Source: Austwickia sp039812465
GTDB lineage: Bacteria > Actinomycetota > Actinomycetes > Actinomycetales > Dermatophilaceae
NCBI GenBank assembly: GCA_039812465.1
Contig: JBDIAS010000005.1
Span: forward strand, 1-44,599
Length of the DNA stretch: 44,599 bases
Direction of reading: 5' to 3'
The notes below the pieces were generated by a model. That model had not been told where the DNA came from. It made no database searches and saw only the letters and a list, made by a program, of their open reading frames with translations. Every line of letters starts with the position of its first letter. Position 1 is the stretch's first letter. Shown here piece by piece: positions 1-7,678 of this stretch. Both the position numbers and the translations under genes were made by a program.

Positions 1-1094
<1,094 letters not shown>

Positions 1095-1218
1095 GAGAAC
1101 TCCCAGGGACGACTGCTGCGGACCGGCGCGCCCGTGGGCGGCCCCATCCAGGGTAGTCGACCACACCGGGCCCTCAGACCAGGCGCACCCTCGGGCGCAG
1201 GGATGAACTGCCTTGGGA

Positions 1219-1497
1219 TCAGGTCAGATCCGCGTACTGCGGGTTCTTGGAGATGAACTTGGAGTAGAAGCCGCATTGGGGGACAACCTTCTTGCCGTGC
1301 GCGCGGGCGTCGTCCAGGGACGCCTTCGCCAGCTCGCCCGCGACTCCCCGCCCGCCGAACTGGCTCGACACGGACGTGTGGTCGAAGATCAGCGTGTCGT
1401 CGGCCTCCCGGTATTTGGCGAACCCCGCGAGTTCGCCGTCCAGGTGCGCCTCCCAGCGGGACTGGGCCTCGTTCTTGGTCACGGTCACGTCGGACAT
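1219..1497 (-). CDS. Small GNAT-family N-acetyltransferase (YidJ/NATD1-like)
   Basis: A 92-residue protein starting at an ATG at 1497. The core has the single-domain GNAT pattern of the small YidJ/NATD1 group: a strand with LIFDHTSV, then QFGGRGVAGELAKASLDDAR, which is the acetyl-CoA pyrophosphate-binding loop and helix, then KVVPQCGFYSKFISKNP. The size (about 90-100 residues) and the C-terminal CGFYSKFI-type motif are typical of this group. The substrate is unknown. It lies between secA (same strand) and a divergent gene for a two-domain acetyltransferase, with 144 bases between the divergent starts; no strong promoter or ribosome-binding site can be named there. Not visibly in an operon with secA, since a 124-base gap separates them. 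Confidence 0.85.
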   Translation of the reverse strand: MSDVTVTKNEAQSRWEAHLDGELAGFAKYREADDTLIFDHTSVSSQFGGRGVAGELAKASLDDARAHGKKVVPQCGFYSKFISKNPQYADLT

Positions 1498-1641
1498 GCG
1501 ACCCACCCTGACACAGGTGCGCTCGCGCCGCAGCGTCGCCGCCACACGGCGCGACTCGGCCCGCACCGCCGCACAACTGCGCCGCCGCACCGCCGCACCC
1601 CAAGAACTCGATTGCCCGCGGGCGTCGGCCGCGGCTTCACT

Positions 1642-2967
1642 GTGGAGGTGTTCGCAGAACCGTTTCCCCGCGGGGTCCCCGTCCTGGCCGACGACGTCGT
1701 GATGCTGCGCGCCCACCGCGCCGCGGACGCCGCGCGCATCGTCGAGGCCTCCCGCGACGAGGGGATGCTCCGCTGGACGACCGTGCCGCGGCCCTACCGC
1801 GAGGAGGACGCCCGCGCGTTCCTGGCGTTCATCGCATCGTCCTGGAACGACGCGGCGGCCGGCTCCCTGGTGACCCCGCTGCACTGGGTGCTCTGCCGGG
1901 TGGCCTCGCCGGAGACCTACCTCGGCACCATCGACCTGCGGCCGACCGGCCACGGCTCCGCGGAGATCGCGTTCGGGCTGCACCCCGATGCCCGGGGCGC
2001 GGGCCTGACGTCGCGCGCCACGCGCCTGCTGCAGGCGTACGCGGTGCAGCGCCACGTGACCACGGTGCGCTGGCGGGCGTGCGCGGGCAACTGGCCCTCC
2101 CGGCGGGTCGCGTGGTCCTGCGGGTTCACCCATGAGGGAACCGAGCGAGCGGCCCTGCCGCAGCCGAGCCTCGACGGCTCCGCGACGAGGGACGCGGACG
2201 CGTGGGGCGCGTCGTGGCGGGCCGGCGAACCAACGGTGCCGCGGCACCCCTGGTTCGTGCCGCCCGTCCTGTGCGGGCAGACCTCCGGCGGGGTGGGGGT
2301 ACGCCTCCGCCCCTGGCGCGAGGACGACGGGCGCCACCTTCCCGCGGAACCCGACGCGGAGTCCTGGCATCGCCTCGGCCGGGCGGCACCGACGTCGACC
2401 AGCTTCGCGGACGACCTAGACGGGTGGCGCGACGAGATGGCGCTCGGCACTCGCGTCTCGTGGTGCCTCGCCGACCCCGACACCGACCGGCCTCTCGGCG
2501 GGATCTGGCTGTTCGGCGTCGACGCGCAACGCCGGCCCGGAACGGCCGAGGTCGGGGTGTTCCTCGTCCCGGCGGCGCGCGGCCGGGGCCTCTTCCGGAC
2601 CGCCCTGGAGCTGGTCCTGGGCCACGCCTTCGCCCCGGCCGAGGACGGCGGGCTGAGCTTCGTACGGGTGCGTTCCACGGTCGACGTGGACAACCACGCA
2701 TCGGTGCGCTCCCTGCTCGCGGGGGGCGTGACCCTCACCGGGTGGACGCGGCACGATCGCCCCGAGCGCCGTCCCGGGCACGAGGGCGGCTTCGTCGACA
2801 TGCTCCAGTTCGAGGTGCTGGCCACGGACGACCGCGCGGCGATCGCCCGCGCTCACGCGGACCTCGGGTACGCGCCGGCCCCCCTGCTGGCGTCCGCGGC
2901 GGACCGCCTCCGTTCCCGGCTGGCCGCCACGGGCGAGTCGCTTCGCGCCGAGGTGGCGACCAGCTGA
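1642..2967 (+). CDS. Tandem GNAT-domain acetyltransferase
   Basis: About 441 residues with two GNAT folds in series. The first (roughly residues 15-170) begins VVMLRAHRAADAARIVEAS and contains the acetyl-CoA loop region HPDARGAGLTSRATRLL. The second (roughly 215-400) begins VRLRPWREDDGRHL and contains VPAARGRGLFRTALEL, with the conserved N and HASVRSLL helix expected of RimJ/RimL-type enzymes. Such tandem GNATs acetylate small molecules or protein N-termini, but the substrate cannot be read from sequence. The GTG at 1642 is chosen because the family normally starts about 15 residues before the first strand; a second GTG at 1648 is possible, and no good ribosome-binding site separates them. 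The gene converges with the response regulator gene 56 bases downstream. Confidence 0.82.
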   Translation: MEVFAEPFPRGVPVLADDVVMLRAHRAADAARIVEASRDEGMLRWTTVPRPYREEDARAFLAFIASSWNDAAAGSLVTPLHWVLCRVASPETYLGTIDLRPTGHGSAEIAFGLHPDARGAGLTSRATRLLQAYAVQRHVTTVRWRACAGNWPSRRVAWSCGFTHEGTERAALPQPSLDGSATRDADAWGASWRAGEPTVPRHPWFVPPVLCGQTSGGVGVRLRPWREDDGRHLPAEPDAESWHRLGRAAPTSTSFADDLDGWRDEMALGTRVSWCLADPDTDRPLGGIWLFGVDAQRRPGTAEVGVFLVPAARGRGLFRTALELVLGHAFAPAEDGGLSFVRVRSTVDVDNHASVRSLLAGGVTLTGWTRHDRPERRPGHEGGFVDMLQFEVLATDDRAAIARAHADLGYAPAPLLASAADRLRSRLAATGESLRAEVATS

Positions 2968-3023
2968 GATCTATGGTCTGGTCGGCGACGCCGTACGCAT
3001 CCAGCGAGCGAACCCGGCCCGCG

Positions 3024-3743
3024 TCAGCCGCGGCGACGGGCCGGGGCGCTCTCGGTGTCGGGGGCGTCCACGAGGCGCTCGCGGACCGCGTACATCGCCG
3101 CCTCGACCCGGCTGTGCAACTGCAACTTCTCCAGGATCGAACGCACGTGGTTCTTGACGGTGTTCTCCGAGATGAACAGGGTGCGCGCGATCTCCCGGTT
3201 GGCCAGGCCCCGGGCGACGTGGATGAGCACCTCGCGCTCCCGCTCGGTGAGCCGGGTGGCGGGCGCTTCGCTCTCGTCCTCCCCCTTGCTGAGGGAAGCA
3301 AACTGGCGCATGAGGCTCGCGGCCATGGTGGGCGAGACGAGCGAACCGCCCGCGCGCACCGTCCGGATCCCGGCCAGGACCTCCTCGGGAGGCACGTCCT
3401 TCAGCACGTATCCGTTGGCGCCTGCGCGGACCGCGTCGTAGAGGTCGTTCTCGTCGTCGCTCGTGGTGAGCATGATGACCTGCGTGGACGGCCAGCGCTC
3501 CTTGATCAGGAGGCACGCCTCGATCCCGTTCATCCGAGGCATCCGGACGTCCATGATGACCACGTCCGGCAGGTGCGCCTCGACGGCGTCCAGCGCGCCC
3601 TGGCCGTCGCTGGCCTCGGCGACCACCTCGATGTCGTGCTCCTGGCCCAGGACGAGATCCAGCCCGCGGCGATATAGCACGTGATCGTCGACGATCACAA
3701 CGCGGATGCGGTCGAGATCGTCGACCACCTCATTGCCGCTCAC
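3024..3743 (-). CDS. NarL/FixJ-type (LuxR) response regulator
   Basis: 239 residues. The receiver domain (about 12-130) keeps the acidic pair D19/D20, the phosphoacceptor D65 in VVIMDVRMP, T93 and K115. The C-terminal LuxR helix-turn-helix (about 170-225) reads LTEREREVLIHVARG then ISENTVKNHVRSIL. It is a DNA-binding transcription factor activated by phosphorylation. No sensor kinase gene is adjacent, so it is an orphan here and its stimulus is unknown. The start is a GTG at 3743 with a weak ribosome-binding site; an AACAT-type box six bases before the start could mean a leaderless message, but the match is poor. Upstream lies the terminator of hpf. Confidence 0.93.
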   Translation of the reverse strand: MSGNEVVDDLDRIRVVIVDDHVLYRRGLDLVLGQEHDIEVVAEASDGQGALDAVEAHLPDVVIMDVRMPRMNGIEACLLIKERWPSTQVIMLTTSDDENDLYDAVRAGANGYVLKDVPPEEVLAGIRTVRAGGSLVSPTMAASLMRQFASLSKGEDESEAPATRLTEREREVLIHVARGLANREIARTLFISENTVKNHVRSILEKLQLHSRVEAAMYAVRERLVDAPDTESAPARRRG

Positions 3744-3800
3744 GCGGTCATGTTCTCACGGCGAGCGAGCATCCCGAAGAACCCGTCCGAAGGGCGATGC

Positions 3801-3833
3801 GGGCCGCCCCCACCACGTCGGTGAGGGCGGCCC
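3801..3833 (-). terminator. Probable terminator of hpf
   Basis: Inverted repeat gggccgccc (3801-3809) and gggcggccc (3825-3833). The inner arms cacc (3811-3814) and ggtg (3820-3823) extend the stem past one mismatch, leaving a five-base loop. It lies between the stop of hpf and the start of the response regulator gene on the same strand. There is no T-tract, which is usual for actinobacterial hairpin terminators. Confidence 0.6.
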
Positions 3834-3881
3834 GGTGCGCTGTGCCGTGTCGGCCCAGGGGAGGGTCAGCCGAGGGGAGGG

Positions 3882-4523
3882 TTACGACGCGGCAGAGACC
3901 TCGAGCGAGATCACGCCGTAGTCCCACCCCCGACGCCGGTAGACGACGCTCGGCCGGCCGGACTCGCGGTCCACGAAGAGGTAGAAGTCGTGGCCGACTA
4001 GCTCCATCTCGTAGAGGGCCTGGTCCAGGCTCATCGGCTCGGCGGCGTGGCTCTTCTCGCGCACCTGCACCGGCGACTCGCCCTGGGCGCCCAGTTTCGC
4101 GTCCACGACGCTCGCCGGGTCCTCTTCCAGCGCGGTCTGCCCCGATCCGTTCGAACCGGGAACGAGGTTGGCGACCGGCAGGTCGGCCGTCGCCCCCGGC
4201 AGATCCGGTCCGGTCCGGCGCCGCACCTTGCGCTTGTCGCCGGCGCGGCGCAGCCTCTCCGAGAGCTTCTGCAACGCGAGGTCGACGGCCGCGTACTTGT
4301 CTTCTGCGAACGCCTCGGCGCGGATCACCGGACCCTTGGCCAAACACGTGATCTCCACCCGCTCGCTCCCCTTCGGGGCGACCTTGCTCGTCTCGTGGCT
4401 CACGACGACCTCGACGCGCTGCGTGCGCGGAGCGTATTGCTCAACCTTGCTGAGCTTGTCGGTGAGTACCTGACGGAAGCGTTCCGAGACCTGGATGTGA
4501 CGGCCGGTGACGGTGATCTCCAT
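3882..4523 (-). CDS. hpf: Ribosome hibernation promoting factor, long form
   Basis: 213 residues. The N-terminal S30AE domain (about 1-100) starts MEITVTGRHIQVSERFR and binds the 30S subunit decoding region. A variable Gly/Pro-rich linker (about 105-150) leads to the C-terminal dimerisation domain (about 155-213), which contains MSLDQALYEMELVGHDFYLF and VVYRRRGWDYGVISL. Long HPF pairs ribosomes into inactive 100S dimers in resting cells. The ATG at 4523 is supported by a near-perfect ribosome-binding site aaggagg (complement of 4530-4536). A direct repeat aggtaac sits about 30 bases upstream. A hairpin at 3801-3833 probably ends the message. The position next to secA and comF is the conserved actinobacterial arrangement. 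Confidence 0.96.
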   Translation of the reverse strand: MEITVTGRHIQVSERFRQVLTDKLSKVEQYAPRTQRVEVVVSHETSKVAPKGSERVEITCLAKGPVIRAEAFAEDKYAAVDLALQKLSERLRRAGDKRKVRRRTGPDLPGATADLPVANLVPGSNGSGQTALEEDPASVVDAKLGAQGESPVQVREKSHAAEPMSLDQALYEMELVGHDFYLFVDRESGRPSVVYRRRGWDYGVISLEVSAAS

Positions 4524-4892
4524 GGGGATCCTCCTTGGCGAGATGAATGCGCAGGTAACGAGGTAACAGCTAGGGCCTCAGCGTGGGCACCACCTCCCTC
4601 ACACTGGAGAACGTCCCACGGGATCCGATCATCCCGTCGGGCGCCACCGCGCGATGACGCGGGGGACACCGCCCGGACGACGCGGGTTCACCAGATCGTT
4701 CTCCTGCTCCGACGATAGTCCACCCCTTCGGGCGGTGACCAGCCGCGACGACGAACTGTCAACTCGATCACGCGGTGCTGGGCGCCGTGCCGCCCCGCCC
4801 GACGCCGAGCGAGGGCGCACGTGGCTCGACGCGTCGCGCCGAGGGCACCCGCTGTCCCCTTCTCTGCGCGCGACTCACGGACCACAGATGCT
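4524..4892. other. Gap upstream of hpf (no gene seen)
   Basis: This 369-base stretch has no convincing gene. On the minus strand a consensus-like -35 TTGACA lies at 4757-4762, but no good -10 follows at 17-18 bases, so it is only suggestive. Two copies of aggtaac (4553-4559 and 4561-4567, period 8) lie just upstream of the hpf ribosome-binding site. It must hold the hpf promoter and the comF 3' end. Confidence 0.5.
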
Positions 4893-4901
4893 TCATCTGT
4901 G
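4883..4901 (-). terminator. Perfect inverted repeat overlapping the comF-type stop codon
   Basis: cacagatg (4883-4890) and catctgtg (4894-4901) form an 8-bp stem with a 3-base loop. The second arm contains most of the stop codon of the phosphoribosyltransferase gene. It could be a weak terminator; there is no T-tract. Confidence 0.35.
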
Positions 4902-5747
4902 TGAGATCGCCCGCCGCCTCGTGGCGGCCACGCAGGCCGCGACCACGTCGGCCGCGCCTGCGTCCCTCAGGGCGGCGGCCGCCTCGGCCAGCGTCGCCCC
5001 GGTGGTCACCACGTCGTCGACGACGACGACCCGCAGACCGGCCATCTCCCGCGTGACGCGAAAAGCCCCGCTCAGGTTTGCGGCCCGATCCCGCGAGTCA
5101 AGGCCCGCCTGATCGCGCACGCCGCCCCGCACCCGCAGCGCCCGCGGCGCGAAGGCGACCCCGCTCCCCCAGCCCAGCCGCGGCAGCGCCGCCGTGGTCA
5201 GCCCCGCCGTGGTCAGCCCCGCCGTGGTCAGCCCCGCCGTGGTCAGCCCCGCCGTGTTCAGCCCCGCCGTGGTCAGCCCCGCCGTGGCGAGCCCCGCCGC
5301 GGTCAACCCCAGGAGGGGCGCATCGCCCCGGCGCCGCGCGGCGGCCGTCGACGAGGGGACGGGCACGATCGCGATCCACCGCGTCGGGGCGTCCCGCCCG
5401 CCCGGTGCCGGCTCGGCGGGCCGCTCGAGTTCGGTCACCGCGGCCGCGAGCGACAGCGCGAGCAACGGCGCCAGGACTCGCCGGAGGTCCCGCCGACCGT
5501 CGTCCTTGTACGCGACGACGGCGCGCCGGATCGCTCCCTCGTAGGGCGCCGCCGCCCACGCGGCCCGAGGGAACGCCTCGGGGGAAGGCGTCGGCGCGAC
5601 CCGTACCGCGCGAGCGGCGGCGACCTGCGCACGGCACCCGGCGCACCAGGGCGTGTCAGATCGCCCGCAGCCCCCGCAGCGGGGTGGCAGCGCGAGAGCC
5701 CCGACCGCGGCGAGTGCGTGACCCAGGCGAGACCGTGTCGTTCCCAC
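4893..5747 (-). CDS. ComF-family phosphoribosyltransferase with internal repeat insertion
   Basis: About 284 residues. The N-terminal zinc finger uses C24, C27, C35 and C38 (CGGC...CAGC). The C-terminal half holds the PRPP-binding signature VVVVDDVVTTGATLAEAA. ComF proteins are linked to DNA uptake in competent bacteria; in most actinobacteria the reaction is undefined. The conserved N-terminal helix PYEGAIRRAVVAYKDDGR is present. Between the VPVPSS strand and the RVRGGVRDQAGL segment, where the family has a short helix, there is an extra run of about 40 residues of five-residue repeats of the type TTAGL, encoded by 15-base tandem repeats at 5191-5310. The reading frame is kept throughout. 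The GTG at 5747 is the likeliest start, with no strong ribosome-binding site. lpqB ends 107 bases upstream. Confidence 0.85.
   Translation of the reverse strand: MGTTRSRLGHALAAVGALALPPRCGGCGRSDTPWCAGCRAQVAAARAVRVAPTPSPEAFPRAAWAAAPYEGAIRRAVVAYKDDGRRDLRRVLAPLLALSLAAAVTELERPAEPAPGGRDAPTRWIAIVPVPSSTAAARRRGDAPLLGLTAAGLATAGLTTAGLNTAGLTTAGLTTAGLTTAGLTTAALPRLGWGSGVAFAPRALRVRGGVRDQAGLDSRDRAANLSGAFRVTREMAGLRVVVVDDVVTTGATLAEAAAALRDAGAADVVAACVAATRRRAISHR
5191..5310. repeat. 15-bp tandem repeat, 8 copies, inside the ComF-type gene
   Basis: Eight consecutive units of gccgtggtcagcccc on the plus strand; units 5, 7 and 8 carry one or two substitutions. As 15 is a multiple of three, copy-number change would alter protein length by five residues without shifting frame. 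Confidence 0.95.
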
Positions 5748-5854
5748 ACCGCCAGGGTGTCGCGCGCGTCCCCGCGCGTCACCCGCCGCCCTAAGGCCCG
5801 TGGACGACGCGCTGGGCGCGCCGGGTGTGGACGACGCGGTCCGGGAAGCTCCGG

Positions 5855-7678
5855 TCAGCGGCCCGGCACGACGAGGTCCGTGGCCTCGGCTACCTGCTGC
5901 CAGCCGCCCGCGACCGTCTGATAGACGCGCCCCGAGGGTGCCGCCACCAGGAGGCCGCGGGTCGGCCCACTCGACACCGGCCGCCCGCGCGCGGCCTCGG
6001 CCGGCAGCTCGCCGAACCGTTCGTCGAGCTTGCCGTCCACCCCCACGATCAGCGCCTGATCGCTGTCGCCCGCCCTGTCGCCGGAGCGATTCACCGACCG
6101 ACCGACCACGGCGACGGAGTACCCGGACGCCCAGGTCACCCCGTGGGCACTCACCAGGCTGCCCCCGATGAACAGGGGGTCGGCGAGTCCGATCGCTCGG
6201 CCCGCAGCGTCGCGCTGGATCCCCGCGACCGCGAGCCGGACCGGTCCTTGCGGCGGCGCGAGCAGCACCGCCACCCGCTCCCCCTCGGGGGAGACCCGCA
6301 GGCCGGTGATCCGGCCCTCCGCGAGCCACGTCGCGCGGACGCGGCGCGGCGCGCCCCGCCCCAGCTCACCCCCCGGATCGAAGACCCACAGCGCCGACTC
6401 GCCGCTGCGGGTCGAGCCGGCGACCCACAGGCCACCGAGGGAATCGTACGAGGGCCGCGTCAGCGCCCGCCCGAAAGGCGGCTGGATGGCTGACCGGCCG
6501 CCGCTGGCCTCCGCGGGGTCGCGGCGCCAGCGGATCAACGCCTCTCCGTCCCCGGACGTGGCCGCGAGTTCGCCCAGATCTGAGGCGATCGCGAGGGAGC
6601 TCCAGGCGGCGCCCAGAGCCGGTAGGAACGGCCCCTCCGGCTGCACCCGGCTCGAGCGCACGTCGGATGCGGCCACCGCGCGCAACGCGGTGCCACTGCG
6701 CAGCACCACCTGGTCGGCGCCGAACGCGCCGGCCAGCCGGTAACCCACCTCGTCCAGCCCGGCCACGCGCTCCGCGGCCTCGCCCGCAGTCAGTCGCTGG
6801 GTTCCTACCTGCAACGACACCGACCGCACCGCGGGCGCCTGCGTCATCGTGACCACCGTCTGCGCGAACGCGGCGCGACGCTGCTCGGCCGTGCCGGACA
6901 AGGCGTGGGAGGTCAGGTCCAGGGTCGCAACTCCGTCGGTGACGCTGACAGCGTCCACCCGCAGACGCGTGAGCAGCGGGAAGCCGGTGACGGCGGCACC
7001 GGCCAGGTAGGGCGGGACCGGCTCCAACTGAGCTCTCGCGAGGGTCGTTGGGAGCGCGTTGGTCATCGGGAACCAGCGCCGGTCCGGGATCACCACCCGA
7101 TCCTTCGCCGCGGCGTAGGCCACCGTGAAGACGCCGAACGTGACGTCGAAGTCGAACTGCTCGAGCCAGAGACCGAAATCCACCGGCAGCCGCTGGATCC
7201 GCCACTCGCCCGCCTCCTGGATGAGACGGATCTCCGCGCTGCGGGTCGCCCCGGCGACCTCCGTGTACCGGCCGTTGCTCGCCACGACCGCCTTGGCGGG
7301 CCCGCTGAGCAGGACCGTGCGCTCGTCGGGTCCGCTGGAGACGGACTCCACACGCAACGTCGCGGCGCTGTCGACGATGACCACCGACCTCGAGCGTGGC
7401 AGCCAGTCGTCGGCGGACGTGACGCTCAGGTAATCCCGCGCCGCCCGGTAATTCTCCCCAGGGGCCGCGTGCGCCGTGACGAAGCCCCGCACGATCTCGG
7501 CCGGGGAGGCTCCCGGGTCGGGGGCCGCGAAGTGTTGGCGCACGGACGGCGCGGCGGGGACACCCATCTCGTCACCTCGCGTGACCTGGCCGTCGACCGG
7601 TAGCCCGCCGCATCCGGCGAGGGCCAGGCTCAGCAGGGCCGCCACCGCGGCCCCTCGCCCCCTGCGGCGCGTCGTCAC
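5855..7678 (-). CDS. lpqB: Lipoprotein LpqB
   Basis: 607 residues. The signal peptide ends in a lipobox LALAGC with the lipidated cysteine at residue 23, so the protein is anchored outside the membrane. A GerMN (sporulation/germination-type) domain lies at about 200-300, followed by a beta-propeller-like C-terminal LpqB domain. In mycobacteria LpqB binds the extracellular part of MtrB and tunes MtrAB signalling; that role is inferred here from gene order and family. The GTG start at 7678 overlaps the mtrB stop by four bases (GTGA), so translation is probably coupled and lpqB is the last gene of mtrA-mtrB-lpqB. Confidence 0.95.
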   Translation of the reverse strand: MTTRRRGRGAAVAALLSLALAGCGGLPVDGQVTRGDEMGVPAAPSVRQHFAAPDPGASPAEIVRGFVTAHAAPGENYRAARDYLSVTSADDWLPRSRSVVIVDSAATLRVESVSSGPDERTVLLSGPAKAVVASNGRYTEVAGATRSAEIRLIQEAGEWRIQRLPVDFGLWLEQFDFDVTFGVFTVAYAAAKDRVVIPDRRWFPMTNALPTTLARAQLEPVPPYLAGAAVTGFPLLTRLRVDAVSVTDGVATLDLTSHALSGTAEQRRAAFAQTVVTMTQAPAVRSVSLQVGTQRLTAGEAAERVAGLDEVGYRLAGAFGADQVVLRSGTALRAVAASDVRSSRVQPEGPFLPALGAAWSSLAIASDLGELAATSGDGEALIRWRRDPAEASGGRSAIQPPFGRALTRPSYDSLGGLWVAGSTRSGESALWVFDPGGELGRGAPRRVRATWLAEGRITGLRVSPEGERVAVLLAPPQGPVRLAVAGIQRDAAGRAIGLADPLFIGGSLVSAHGVTWASGYSVAVVGRSVNRSGDRAGDSDQALIVGVDGKLDERFGELPAEAARGRPVSSGPTRGLLVAAPSGRVYQTVAGGWQQVAEATDLVVPGR

